A program made the translations under genes and the position numbers. From contig NZ_BOPG01000029.1 in assembly GCF_016863635.1 (NCBI RefSeq), positions 1-64,000 on the forward strand: DNA of 64,000 nucleotides. Direction: 5' to 3'. Origin of the DNA: Virgisporangium aurantiacum (GTDB taxonomy: Bacteria > Actinomycetota > Actinomycetes > Mycobacteriales > Micromonosporaceae). Positions 15,944 to 25,003 of the stretch are shown piece by piece; position 1 is the first letter of the stretch; each line of letters begins with the position of its first letter. The notes beneath the pieces were generated by a model. It was not told where the DNA came from and ran no database searches. It saw nothing but the letters and a program-made list of their open reading frames with translations.

Positions 15944-17749
15944 ATGAGAGCCCGCCGTCGCGTTGTCCGCCTCGCCGCCGCACTCGTCGTCCACGCGGTC
16001 GTGCTCCTGCCGGCGTCCCGGGCTCCGGCCCGCGCTCCCGCCGAACCGCGGGTGGTCACCGTGGCCACCACCGGCACCGTCGACTCGCTGAGTCCGTTCC
16101 TCGCGCAGCGGGTGCTGCCGACCAGCACGCACCGGTTGATCTACGACTTCCTGACCAACTACAGCGCCGCCGACAGCACGCCGATCGGCGGCATGGCGAC
16201 CTCCTGGACCACGTCTCCGGACAAACTCACCTGGACGTTCACCATCCGGTCCGGCATGACCTGGTCCGACGGGCGCCCGGCCACGGCGCGCGACATCGCC
16301 TGGACCTACCGGCTCCTGATGACCAACGCCGACGCGGCCACCGCCAACGGCAACTTCGTCGCGAACTTCCGCGAGGTCACCGCCCCGGACGAGGCCACAC
16401 TGGTGATCCGGCTCGCGACACCTCAGGCCACCATGCTGGCGCTGGACATCCCTATCGTCCCCGAGCACGTCTGGCGCGCCCGGGAGGCCGAGATCGGCAC
16501 CTTCCACAACGACACCGCCCTGCCTGTCGTCAGCAACGGGCCCTTCGTCCTCACCGGGTACCGGCGGGACCAGTACGTCGAGCTGTCCGCCAACGAGCGC
16601 TACTGGCGTGGTCGTCCCAAGTTCGACAAGGTCGTGTTCCGGATGTACCGCGACCTCGATGGGGCCGTCACCGCGTTGCGCAAGGGCGAGGTGGATTTCG
16701 TCAGCGGCCTGACCGGCGCCCAGTTCGACGCATTGGCGGGAGAGCGCGGGATCACCCGCAACAAGGCCCAGGGTAAGGGGTTCTACGCGCTGAACATCAA
16801 CCCGGGCGCGACCACGACCGACGGTCGGCGGTTCGGCGACGGCCATCCCGCCCTGCGTGACCGCCGCGTCCGTCAGGCGATTCTGCACGCCATCGACACC
16901 CAGGTCATCGTGCGCAAGGTGCTCGACGGCCACGCCGAGGTCGGCTCGGGCTACCTGCCACCGATCTTTCCCGCCAACGACTGGACGCCGGACCCGGCGA
17001 CGACCTACGGCCACGACCCGGCGCGGGCCAACCAGCTACTCGACGACGCGGGCTACCGGCGTGGCGCCGACGGGGTGCGCCGGGCGGCCGACGGTCGCCC
17101 GCTCACGCTGCGGCTGGCCGGCATGACGCGTCGGGCCGCCGACGCGCCGAACGCCACGTACGTCTCCGAATGGTTGGCGGCAGTGGGTGTGCGGGTCACC
17201 ACGAGCGTCGTCGAGGAGGGCGCGCTGGCCGACCTGGTCGCCTCGGGGAACTACGACCTCGTGTTCGACAGCTGGCTGACGAACCCGGACCCGGACTACG
17301 TCCTGTACATCCAGACCTGCCGGACCCGGCCGACGGCACCCGGGCAGCCCTTTCCCGGGGCCAACTTCATGTGCGACGCCGAGTACGACGCGCTCTACGC
17401 GAGGCAGCTGGCCGAGTACGACCGGACCGCCAGGTCGGAACTGATCAAGGCGATGCAGCGGCGGCTGTACCAGGACGCGTACGTCAACGTGCTGTATTAC
17501 CCGAACGTTCTGGAGGCGTACCGCGGCGACGCCATCGCGTCGATGCTCAAACAGCCGCAGCCCAACGGCATGTACAGCAACCAGGATGGCTACTGGAGCT
17601 GGTGGTCGGCGGTCCCGGCGACGTCGCGACCGGTGTCGAAGGGTCCGCCGGTCGCGGTTCTGCTCGGGGTCGCGGTTGCGGTGGCGGCGGTCGTGCTGGT
17701 GGTGGTCGTGGTCCTGCGCCGGCGCGCCACCGCGGGCGACCGGGAATAG
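15944..17749 (+). CDS. Peptide/nickel-type solute-binding protein, membrane anchored
   Basis: About 601 residues of the SBP_bac_5 (DppA/OppA-like) family: WTFTIRSGMTWSDGRPATA, then VPEHVW, LSANERYW and the late LYARQLAEYD region. A signal sequence is at residues 1-31, but there is no lipobox cysteine. Instead the C-terminus has one hydrophobic helix followed by Arg residues (VLRRR), so it is probably held by a C-terminal membrane anchor. ATG 15944 follows AGGGGG, favoured over an upstream in-frame GTG at 15908. No permease or ATPase genes are adjacent, so it is an orphan: either it serves a transporter elsewhere or acts as a sensor. Ligand unknown, oligopeptide-like by family. Confidence 0.85.
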   Translation: MRARRRVVRLAAALVVHAVVLLPASRAPARAPAEPRVVTVATTGTVDSLSPFLAQRVLPTSTHRLIYDFLTNYSAADSTPIGGMATSWTTSPDKLTWTFTIRSGMTWSDGRPATARDIAWTYRLLMTNADAATANGNFVANFREVTAPDEATLVIRLATPQATMLALDIPIVPEHVWRAREAEIGTFHNDTALPVVSNGPFVLTGYRRDQYVELSANERYWRGRPKFDKVVFRMYRDLDGAVTALRKGEVDFVSGLTGAQFDALAGERGITRNKAQGKGFYALNINPGATTTDGRRFGDGHPALRDRRVRQAILHAIDTQVIVRKVLDGHAEVGSGYLPPIFPANDWTPDPATTYGHDPARANQLLDDAGYRRGADGVRRAADGRPLTLRLAGMTRRAADAPNATYVSEWLAAVGVRVTTSVVEEGALADLVASGNYDLVFDSWLTNPDPDYVLYIQTCRTRPTAPGQPFPGANFMCDAEYDALYARQLAEYDRTARSELIKAMQRRLYQDAYVNVLYYPNVLEAYRGDAIASMLKQPQPNGMYSNQDGYWSWWSAVPATSRPVSKGPPVAVLLGVAVAVAAVVLVVVVVLRRRATAGDRE

Positions 17750-17763
17750 GCCGCGTGGACCCG

Positions 17764-18852
17764 CTACCGCAGCAGGCGGGCGACGTCCCGACGCAGTGAC
17801 GGCAACTGCGGGTAAAAGCGGTTGCCCGGACACTCGGTCGCGAGCCAGTCGCGGTGCCCGGAGATCGTGTCGACGGTGGCGGTCGCGCCGCTGATCGGAT
17901 TGACGTAACGGGTCGTCCCCGACGGGTTCAGCCGCTCGACGCCGGCCAGCACCGCGAGCAGGGCGGCCAGCGACCGGCGCGCCGCCGTGGTGGGCAACCG
18001 GTCGGTGAGGTCGCCGAGGATCGCCACGCCGATGTTGCCGGCGTTGTACCCGCCGACGTGACCGGCGTTGACCATCGGTGGACGACCGTCCGGTCCCACG
18101 TCGACGCCCAGCGCCGGCACCGGGTCCGGACCGGACCAGCGGCCCTCGTACACCCGCCCGGCCTCGTCGATCAGCAGGTGGTATCCGACGTCTCCCCAGC
18201 CCAGCGTCACGGCGTGGTAGTAGTAGATCGCGCGCATCGTGGCCGCGGGATCGGGATCGTCGTTGGTCGTCGCGGTGTGGTGCACGGTCAGCGTCTGCAC
18301 CGGGAAGTACTCCGCGGGCCAGGTCTCGCTGCCGTCCGAGCCGAAGCGCAGCGACTCGTCGGCTCGCCAGGCGGCCCGGTTCAGGTACCGGACGCCGCCC
18401 GGATCCCGGCCCGCCACCCGCAGCGGCTCGGCGGTGGGGTTGATCGGCCCCGTACCCGCGTTCAGCTCGACGACCGCTGTCGTCCCGGATCCCGGCGCCG
18501 AGGCGATGTCGTAGCCGACGGCACCGGGCGCCGCGAGGAGAGCCGACCCCGTCGCGTCGGCCTTGTCGTCGCGGCCCGCGCCGCACGACCGGACCGCCGT
18601 CCAGTCGCCCCATCCCGACGCGAACCGGGCCCGGAACGCCGGGCGGTCCGGCCCGCGCCACTGCACCGTCAGGTGGCTCAGCGGAAACGCCGTGGCGTCC
18701 ACACGCACGCCGGCGGCCGACACCGCGCGCCGCCGGGCGAGGACACGCGGGCCCACGGTCGGGCCGCGCCCGGCCGCGGCGGACGGTTGCGCCAGGGGAA
18801 GGCCGGCGGCAACGGCGCCCGCAGCGGCTAGGACGGTTCGTCTGGTGATCAC
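17764..18852 (-). CDS. Tat-exported PGRP/amidase_2 family protein
   Basis: A 362-residue N-acetylmuramoyl-L-alanine amidase-like protein. The twin-arginine signal (TRRTVLAAAG...PSAAAG, about 1-30) is followed by a beta-rich N-terminal region and a C-terminal PGRP domain (about 165-362) with zinc-ligand candidates VHHTA, GYHLLID and the final GHRD. VGGYNAGNIGVAILGD and ECPGNRFYPQLP are family signatures. It should cut or bind peptidoglycan outside the cell. GTG 18852 follows GAGGAG, so the longer frame (18882) is rejected. The promoter region is shared with the divergent FAD operon, including the 25-bp inverted repeat at 18938-18962. Confidence 0.88.
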   Translation of the reverse strand: MITRRTVLAAAGAVAAGLPLAQPSAAAGRGPTVGPRVLARRRAVSAAGVRVDATAFPLSHLTVQWRGPDRPAFRARFASGWGDWTAVRSCGAGRDDKADATGSALLAAPGAVGYDIASAPGSGTTAVVELNAGTGPINPTAEPLRVAGRDPGGVRYLNRAAWRADESLRFGSDGSETWPAEYFPVQTLTVHHTATTNDDPDPAATMRAIYYYHAVTLGWGDVGYHLLIDEAGRVYEGRWSGPDPVPALGVDVGPDGRPPMVNAGHVGGYNAGNIGVAILGDLTDRLPTTAARRSLAALLAVLAGVERLNPSGTTRYVNPISGATATVDTISGHRDWLATECPGNRFYPQLPSLRRDVARLLR

Positions 18853-18937
18853 GGCAGCTCCTCGGTTCGCCAATTCGTGCACGGGCGGTCCCGCCCGACT
18901 TCACGATCGCCGATGGCCGGGACGGCCCGGGTCGCTG

Positions 18938-18997
18938 TTGCACCGGCGGTCGCCGCGTGCAATCGATCCGCATCGGTTCCGGATCCGGTTCTAGCGT
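18938..18997 (+). promoter_or_regulatory. Conserved IR-29-TAGCGT promoter, site 1
   Basis: TTGCAC (18938-18943), 13 bp, GTGCAA (18957-18962), then 29 bp to TAGCGT (18992-18997). The same layout with identical spacings precedes the DUF2690 gene (site 2) and the wall hydrolase (site 3). It directs transcription toward the FAD/CFA operon (first start at 19039). There is no -35, so an activator is likely. Confidence 0.65.
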
Positions 18998-19038
18998 CGT
19001 GCCGCACGGTACAGCCGCGGACGACTTCGGAGGGACGC

Positions 19039-20244
19039 GTGAACGACACCGCACGGGTCTGCATCGTCGGCAGCGGGATGTCGGGACTGAGCGCCGCGTT
19101 CCTCCTGTCCCGCCACCGCGACGTCGAGATCACCGTCTACGAACGCGACGGCGTCTTCGGTGGCCGGGCGAACGTGGACGCCGGGGGCGAGCACTGCCCG
19201 CGCGTCTTCCTCGGCGACTACGTCCTGCTGTTCGACATGCTGCGGGCCATTCCCGACGGCGACGGTCGAACCCTGTTCGACGCCCTCCACCGGCCACGGC
19301 GATATTTCCGCACCGCGCGCCACGGCTGGCGCGAAATCTCGCACATGTACGCCCTGCTGTCCAAGGAGCTGCCACTGAGCGAGAAGCTCAGGATCGTGCG
19401 GCGGGTCCGGCGCTCGCCACTGGTCGCCGAGCAGGGGACGCGCGCCAACACCAACAGGTACGGCTCGATGCGCAACTACTCGTTCCGGTCGCTGACGCGG
19501 TTGTCGGCCAGCGTGTTCCGATCACGGCGGGCGTACGTTCTCGACGGGCCGACCGATACGTGCCTGACCGGGCCGTGGGTCGACCATCTGGCCGACCGGG
19601 GCGTCACGTTGCACCGCGACGCCCCGGTCGAGGCCATCCACCCGGCGGCCGACGGGGTCCGGGTGCGCGTGGGCGGGCGCTGGGAGCACTTCGACGCCGT
19701 CGTCGTCGCGGCGTTCGTGTCCGACACGGCCGACCTGCTGACCGCGTCCGGGATCGGGCACCGGCTGCGGCGCCTGGAACACATCCACTGCAAGAGCTTC
19801 ACACTGACACTGGACCCGGCGGAGAAGATCCTGACGACGGCCGACCGGCCGGCGGTCTACTGCTACGAGGGCGTCAATCTGCTCCTCCAGCCGCGCCAGC
19901 GCCGGTGCGTGGTCCTGTGCATCAGGTCCGCGAGCACCGCCGAGGACTACGTGCTCGGCCAGGTGCGTGAGCATCTGGGTCTGGAACACGACCTGGTCGA
20001 CGTGCACGTGCGGGACAACCAGAAACCGCGGGAGGCCGTGTACTCCGCCGACTACGTCGATCGGAACCGGATCCTGCGGCACGCGCACCCGCGCCTGTAC
20101 TTCGCCGGCTCATACCTGCGCAACAGCTACCCCGTCGACTCGGCCGAGGCCGCCGCCCGCAGCGCGTTCGACGCGGTCCGGCAGCTCCGGCACGACCTCG
20201 CGCTGGCGGACACGTCGACCGACCGGAAGGCGGCGCGGCCATGA
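19039..20244 (+). CDS. FAD-dependent oxidoreductase, phytoene-desaturase-like
   Basis: A 401-residue flavoprotein with an N-terminal dinucleotide motif (VGSGMSGLSAA), an ERDGVFGGRA second motif and a C-terminal FAGSYLRNSYPVDSAEAAARSA FAD-binding end, as in hydroxysqualene dehydroxylase or carotenoid-desaturase-like enzymes. It is the first gene of an operon with a second flavoprotein, a DUF1365 protein and two fatty acid methyltransferases, so it probably oxidises or desaturates a membrane acyl chain rather than a carotenoid; that is inferred from context. GTG 19039 lies after CGGAGGG (19028-19034). The 76-bp gap to the next gene contains a small inverted repeat (GCCCGCC...GGCGGG, about 20279-20297). 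Confidence 0.8.
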   Translation: MNDTARVCIVGSGMSGLSAAFLLSRHRDVEITVYERDGVFGGRANVDAGGEHCPRVFLGDYVLLFDMLRAIPDGDGRTLFDALHRPRRYFRTARHGWREISHMYALLSKELPLSEKLRIVRRVRRSPLVAEQGTRANTNRYGSMRNYSFRSLTRLSASVFRSRRAYVLDGPTDTCLTGPWVDHLADRGVTLHRDAPVEAIHPAADGVRVRVGGRWEHFDAVVVAAFVSDTADLLTASGIGHRLRRLEHIHCKSFTLTLDPAEKILTTADRPAVYCYEGVNLLLQPRQRRCVVLCIRSASTAEDYVLGQVREHLGLEHDLVDVHVRDNQKPREAVYSADYVDRNRILRHAHPRLYFAGSYLRNSYPVDSAEAAARSAFDAVRQLRHDLALADTSTDRKAARP

Positions 20245-20320
20245 CCGAGCACTTGTGCGAGGGCATCAGTAAGCAGAGCCCGCCCGGTCAGGGCGGGTCA
20301 CCACGAAGTGGGGACCCGGC

Positions 20321-21604
20321 ATGACCGCGGGCCGTCGGCGGGTGGCCGTGATCGGCGCGGGTGTCTCCGGCCTGACCGCCGCGTACCTGTTGCAACGCAC
20401 CGCCGACGTCACCCTGTACGAGGCCGACGACCGGCTCGGCGGCCACGCGCACACCCACGACCTCACCGTCGCCGGTCGTCGACTCGCCGTCGACTCGGGG
20501 TTCATCGTCTGCAACGAGTACACCTACCCGACGCTGCTGCGGCTGTTCGCCGAGCTCGGTGTGTCAACCCAGCCGGCCCGGATGAGCATGTCGGTGCGCT
20601 GCGAGGGCTGCGGGCTGACCTACGCCGGCGCGAACGGGCCACGCGGGGTGTTCGCCCAACCGACGAACGCCGTGCGGGCCCGGTTTCTCGCCATGATCGG
20701 GCAGGTGCCGGTGTTCCACCGCCGCGCCCGGGCGCTACTGGCGCACGGCAACGGGGTCGTGGCGGGCGACGGCGGGGAGCCGACGCTCGGCGAGTTCCTC
20801 TCCGCCGGGCGGTACACGACGTACTTCGTGCGGCACTTCGTCGTCCCGTTGGTGTCGGCGGTCTGGTCGTGCGGCCCGCAGCTGGTCGCCGAGTACCCGG
20901 CCCGGTACCTGTTCACGTTCCTTGCCCATCACGGCATGCTCGGCCTGGGCCGGACCTTCGGGTGGCAGACGGTGCCGGGCGGCTCGCGCCGCTATGTCGA
21001 TGCGGTGACGGCGCGGCTGTCGGCGGTGCGCACGGCGAACCCCGTGCGCGCGTTGCGCCGCGACGCCGACGGGGTGGAGCTTCGCGACGGGTCGGACACC
21101 GTCGTGCGGTTCGACGCCGCAGTGGTGGCCACGCACGCGGACCAGGCGCTGGCGCTGCTGGCCGAGTCCAGCCCGCAGCAGCGCGCGGTGCTCGGCGCGT
21201 TCGCCTACTCCCGCAACGAGGCGGTGCTGCACTGCGACGGATCGGTGCTGCCGGACCTGCCGACGGCGCAGGCGAGCTGGAACTACGTGCTGCCGGGGTG
21301 CGCGCCCAGTCCCGGCCGGGTTCAGGTCAGCTACGACATGAACCGGTTGCAGCGACTGGGAAGCGAGGTTCCGCTCGTGGTCACCGTCAACGGTGACGGC
21401 CGGATCCGGCCCGACCACGTGCTCGCGAGGATGGTCTACGAGCACCCCATCTACACCCTCGCCGGACTTGCCGCACAGCGACGGCTGCCGGCGATCAGCG
21501 ACGCGACGGTGGCGTTCGCCGGTGCCTATCACGGCTGGGGTTTCCACGAGGACGGTTGTGTGTCCGGTGTGATGGCCGCCCGACGCCTGGGAGCGGTGTG
21601 GTGA
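20321..21604 (+). CDS. FAD-dependent amine-oxidase-like oxidoreductase of CFA operon
   Basis: A 427-residue NAD(P)/FAD protein with VIGAGVSGLTAAYLL and DDRLGGHAHTH near the N-terminus and GAYHGWGFHEDG at the C-terminus. This last motif and the order flavoprotein-DUF1365-CFA synthase are hallmarks of a conserved cassette in many bacteria, linked to cyclopropane or other branched fatty acids. The stop overlaps the DUF1365 start (GTGA). The likely role is an oxidation or desaturation step on the modified acyl chain of phospholipids, working with the downstream methyltransferases; the exact reaction is not established from sequence. Confidence 0.87.
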   Translation: MTAGRRRVAVIGAGVSGLTAAYLLQRTADVTLYEADDRLGGHAHTHDLTVAGRRLAVDSGFIVCNEYTYPTLLRLFAELGVSTQPARMSMSVRCEGCGLTYAGANGPRGVFAQPTNAVRARFLAMIGQVPVFHRRARALLAHGNGVVAGDGGEPTLGEFLSAGRYTTYFVRHFVVPLVSAVWSCGPQLVAEYPARYLFTFLAHHGMLGLGRTFGWQTVPGGSRRYVDAVTARLSAVRTANPVRALRRDADGVELRDGSDTVVRFDAAVVATHADQALALLAESSPQQRAVLGAFAYSRNEAVLHCDGSVLPDLPTAQASWNYVLPGCAPSPGRVQVSYDMNRLQRLGSEVPLVVTVNGDGRIRPDHVLARMVYEHPIYTLAGLAAQRRLPAISDATVAFAGAYHGWGFHEDGCVSGVMAARRLGAVW

Positions 21605-22350
21605 GCGCCGCGGTGATGTACGAGTGCGTGCTACGGCACATGCGGATGATGCCGGTGCGGCACGATTTCCGGTACCGCACCTACCAGTGGCTGGTCGACC
21701 TGGACGATCTCCCGCGGCTGCCGGCGCTCCTGCGCCCGCTCGCGCGGTTCGAGGCACGCGACCACCTCGGCGACCCGCGCGCCACCATCCGGTCCAATGT
21801 GGACAGTTTCCTCTCCCGGCACGGCATCGACCTCGCCGGCGGTCGGGTGCTCATGCTCGCCAACGCACGCGTGTTCGGCCACCACCTCAACCCGCTGACG
21901 CTGTTCTGGTGCCGCCACGCCGACGGCACCCCGGCCGCCGTGATCGCCGAGGTCCACAACACCTACCGGGAACGGCACTGCTACCTGCTGTTGCCCGACC
22001 ACACGGGCCGTGCGGAGATCGTGAAGGACTTCTACGTCTCGCCGTTCTTTCCGGTGGACGGCGCGTACCTGCTGCGGGCTCCCGAGCCGGACGGGCGTCT
22101 GGCGGTCAGCGTGGTGCTGCGCCGCGGCGACGGAACGGCGTTCGTGGCGAGCCTGCGGGGTCGCCGGCGTACCGCTCGCACCGCGACGCTGGTCCGCCTC
22201 GCGCTGCGTTACCCGTGGGTGACCCTGCTGGCCAGTGCCCGAATCCGGTTGCACGGCGTCCGGCTGTACCTGCGTGGCCTACCGGTGCAGTCCCGACCGT
22301 CCGCACGCGTGGACGTGCGGCGAGAGAGGAGCGGCAATGACGACCAATGA
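21601..22350 (+). CDS. DUF1365 family protein
   Basis: A 249-residue DUF1365 protein: YECVLRHMRMMPVRHDFRY at the start, then the family core ANARVFGHHLNPLTLFWC, AEVHNTYRERHCYLL and KDFYVSPFFPVDG. Its biochemical role is unknown; it nearly always lies between the flavoprotein and the CFA-synthase-like gene, so it probably helps handle or modify the methylated acyl chain. It overlaps the previous gene by 4 bp and the next by 14 bp, indicating coupled translation. One GTCCA-N3-TGGAC palindrome (21792-21804) lies inside, the only copy I found outside the metabolite cluster. Confidence 0.9.
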   Translation: MSAAVMYECVLRHMRMMPVRHDFRYRTYQWLVDLDDLPRLPALLRPLARFEARDHLGDPRATIRSNVDSFLSRHGIDLAGGRVLMLANARVFGHHLNPLTLFWCRHADGTPAAVIAEVHNTYRERHCYLLLPDHTGRAEIVKDFYVSPFFPVDGAYLLRAPEPDGRLAVSVVLRRGDGTAFVASLRGRRRTARTATLVRLALRYPWVTLLASARIRLHGVRLYLRGLPVQSRPSARVDVRRERSGNDDQ

Positions 22351-23614
22351 GAACCGGGCGGCCGCGCCGCCCGTGGATCCGTGTCGCTGGCCGGATCTCG
22401 CCGACGTGCCGTGCGCGCCGGTCCGGGGCGCGCTCACCGCCGCCGTGGTGCGGCCGATGGCGCGGCGGCTCGGGGTCCGCGTCGAACTGCCGGACGGACG
22501 CGTGGTCGGGTACCCGGATCCGCAGGCTCCCGTGATGCGGCTCCACCGGCCCGACGCGGTGAACCGGCGCTTCGGCGCGCGCGGACCGGTCGGACTCGGC
22601 GAGTCCTACCAGGCCGGCGAGTGGGACGCCGACAACCTGCCGCGGCTGCTGTGTACGGTCGCCCTGCGGCTGGAGCCGATGCTCGGCGGCCCGCTCGGAC
22701 GGCTGCGCCGGCTGCCGGGCCGCCGGTTGGCCGTCACCACGGTTCCCGCTGGCGCCCGACGCGACGTCCAGCACCACTACGACCTGTCCAACGACCTGTT
22801 CGCGCTGTTCCTGGACGAGACGATGACGTACTCCGGAGCGCTGTTCGACACCGACGCGGACGGGCGGCCAGTGGCGTCGCAGGCCCTGCTCGCACCGGCA
22901 CAGCGCCGGAAGATGGACGAGATACTCGACCGCTCCGGAGTGGGGCCGGAGACCCGGATGCTGGAGACCGGGACCGGATGGGGCGAGCTCGCCATCACGG
23001 CGGCCCGCCGGGGCGCGTTCGTCGACACCGTGACACTGTCGCGGGCACAGTACGAACTCGCCCGGCGACGGGTGGCCGACGCGGGGGTGGCTGACCGCGT
23101 GTCCGTGCGGTACGGCGACTACCGCGACGTCGAGCCGGCGCCGGCCGGCGGGTACGACGCGATCGTCAGCGTCGAGATGGTCGAAGCGGTCGGCGAGCGG
23201 AACTGGCCGGAGTACTTCGGCTTCCTCGACCGGCTGCTGGCTCCCGGCGGTCGCGTCGGGTTGCAGACGATCACCATGTCGCACCGCATGTTCCTGGCGA
23301 CCCGCGGCGTTCGCACGTGGATCCTGGAGTACATCTTTCCGGGAGGTCTGATCCCGTCCGTGCGCGCGATCGAGGAGGTCTGCCGCGCCCACACCACCCT
23401 GCGGATCCGGTACCTGAACGCGTTCGGCCCGCACTACACCGAGACCCTGCGGTTGTGGCGGGAACGGTTCGACCGGCACCGGGCGGACGTCGTGGCACTC
23501 GGGTTCGACGAGACGTTCCTGCGCACCTGGCACCTGTACCTGTCCTACTGCGAGGCCGGGTTCGCCGCCGGATACCTCGACGTCAACCAGTTGGTCCTGG
23601 AGCGTGCGTCGTGA
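22337..23614 (+). CDS. CFA-synthase-like SAM methyltransferase 1
   Basis: A 425-residue member of the cyclopropane-fatty-acyl-phospholipid synthase family, which adds a methylene from SAM across an acyl-chain double bond. The N-terminal region (1-130) is followed by the SAM domain with QHHYDLSNDLFALFLDETM and motif I LETGTGWGELA, which departs from the usual GCGWGG. The C-terminal part (IFPGG, PHYTETLRLW, YLSYCEAGFAAGY) fits the family. ATG 22337 follows GAGAGGAG and overlaps DUF1365. The paired enzyme downstream is only distantly related, so the two may act on different positions or one may act after the other. Confidence 0.9.
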   Translation: MTTNENRAAAPPVDPCRWPDLADVPCAPVRGALTAAVVRPMARRLGVRVELPDGRVVGYPDPQAPVMRLHRPDAVNRRFGARGPVGLGESYQAGEWDADNLPRLLCTVALRLEPMLGGPLGRLRRLPGRRLAVTTVPAGARRDVQHHYDLSNDLFALFLDETMTYSGALFDTDADGRPVASQALLAPAQRRKMDEILDRSGVGPETRMLETGTGWGELAITAARRGAFVDTVTLSRAQYELARRRVADAGVADRVSVRYGDYRDVEPAPAGGYDAIVSVEMVEAVGERNWPEYFGFLDRLLAPGGRVGLQTITMSHRMFLATRGVRTWILEYIFPGGLIPSVRAIEEVCRAHTTLRIRYLNAFGPHYTETLRLWRERFDRHRADVVALGFDETFLRTWHLYLSYCEAGFAAGYLDVNQLVLERAS

Positions 23615-24930
23615 CCGGCCCGGGCGCCGTGCGCACCGACGTCGCCGGCCAGGTCGCCGCGCTGGCCCTGCGGGTCATCGGCGGCGAGCTTCCGATTCGG
23701 CTGCGGGCGTGGGACGGCAGCGAGGCGGGCCCGGCCGACGGGCCGGTGCTCGTGGTCCGCGACCGCACGGCGCTGCGCCGGCTGCTGTGGCATCCCAACG
23801 AGCTGGGGGTGGCGCAGGCATACGTCGCGGGTGAGATCGAGGTGGAGGGTGACCTGACCGACGCGCTGCGCCGGGTGCGACGCCGCTTCCCGGCGCGCGC
23901 CGACTCCCGGGTCCGCATCCGCGCCGGCGACGTGCTGCGCGCGGCGGTGGTCGCGGTCCGGCTCGGCATCGTCGGCGCCCGGCCGGCGCCGCCGGCGGGC
24001 GAGGCCAGGCTGACCGGCCCGGAGCACAGCCGCGAGCGCGACCTGGCGGTCGTGTCCCACCACTACGACCTGTCCAACCGGTTCTACGCCCTGATACTCG
24101 ATCCCACGATGGCGTACTCGTGCGCGTACTGGCGCGGCTTGGGGCCCGGCTACACCCTCGCCGACGCGCAACGCGACAAGTTGGCGCTGATCTGCCGCAA
24201 ACTCGGGCTGCGGCGCGGCATGCGGCTGCTCGACGTCGGCTGCGGATGGGGCTCGTTGACCATGCACGCCGCCCTGCACCACGGCGTGCGGGTGACGGCG
24301 GTGACGTTGTCGGAACAGCAGCGGGCGCACGTCGCCCGGCGCATCGGCAACTGGGGGCTGGGTGACCTCGTCGATGTGCACCTGCGGGACTATCGCGATC
24401 TGCGGGGCGGCCCCTATGACGCGATCGCCTCCGTGGAGATGGGCGAGCACGTCGGCGCCGAGCGGTACGGGGACTTCGCCACCCGGCTGCACGGGCTGCT
24501 GCGGCCGGCCGGGCGCCTGCTGGTCCAGCAGATGTCGCGCAGCTGCGGCTCACCCGGCGGCGGCCGGTTCATCCAGACCTACATCGCCGCCGATATGCAC
24601 ATGCGGCCGGTCGGTGAGACCGTCGACCTGCTCGAACGCGCGGGCTTCGAGGTGCGCGACGTCCAGGCGATGCGCGAACACTACGTCCGTACGGCCAGGG
24701 CGTGGCTGGCGACGATCGAGCAGCGGTGGGCCGAGGTGGTCGACCTCGTCGGCGAGCCGACCGCGCGGGTGTGGCGGCTCTATCTTGCCGGCGGTGCGCT
24801 GGCCTTCGAGCATCGACGGATGGGCGTCGACCAGATTCTCGCCGTGCGGCCCGCCGCCGACGGCTCCAGCGGCCTGCCGCTGGACCGCGCCGCCCTCGAC
24901 CTCTCTCGCCCTGACCCGTGCCGCTGGTGA
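23611..24930 (+). CDS. CFA-synthase-like SAM methyltransferase 2
   Basis: A 439-residue CFA-synthase family protein with canonical motifs: SHHYDLSNRFYALILDPTMAYS in pieces HHYDLSN and MAYSCAYW, motif I LLDVGCGWGSL, then SVEMGEHVG and FIQTYI. The N-terminal ~130 residues contain a lipid-binding-like segment (VGxxQAYVAGEIEVEGDL pattern). GTG 23611 overlaps the previous stop. It is the last gene of the operon and ends before a bidirectional hairpin. Compared with CFA1 it keeps the classical motif I, so it is the better candidate for true cyclopropanation or 10-methyl/methylene formation. Confidence 0.92.
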   Translation: MTGPGAVRTDVAGQVAALALRVIGGELPIRLRAWDGSEAGPADGPVLVVRDRTALRRLLWHPNELGVAQAYVAGEIEVEGDLTDALRRVRRRFPARADSRVRIRAGDVLRAAVVAVRLGIVGARPAPPAGEARLTGPEHSRERDLAVVSHHYDLSNRFYALILDPTMAYSCAYWRGLGPGYTLADAQRDKLALICRKLGLRRGMRLLDVGCGWGSLTMHAALHHGVRVTAVTLSEQQRAHVARRIGNWGLGDLVDVHLRDYRDLRGGPYDAIASVEMGEHVGAERYGDFATRLHGLLRPAGRLLVQQMSRSCGSPGGGRFIQTYIAADMHMRPVGETVDLLERAGFEVRDVQAMREHYVRTARAWLATIEQRWAEVVDLVGEPTARVWRLYLAGGALAFEHRRMGVDQILAVRPAADGSSGLPLDRAALDLSRPDPCRW

Positions 24931-24959
24931 TCAACCTGGATACGATGCCCGGCCGCGAC

Positions 24960-24993
24960 GTGCCCGTCCCACCGCGGCCGGCGGGACGGGCAC
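24960..24993. terminator. Bidirectional hairpin terminator
   Basis: A perfect 11-bp stem, GTGCCCGTCCC (24960-24970) with GGGACGGGCAC (24983-24993), sits midway between the convergent CFA operon and DUF2690 gene. No T-run. Confidence 0.75.
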
Positions 24994-25003
24994 CGCGATC
25001 CGT

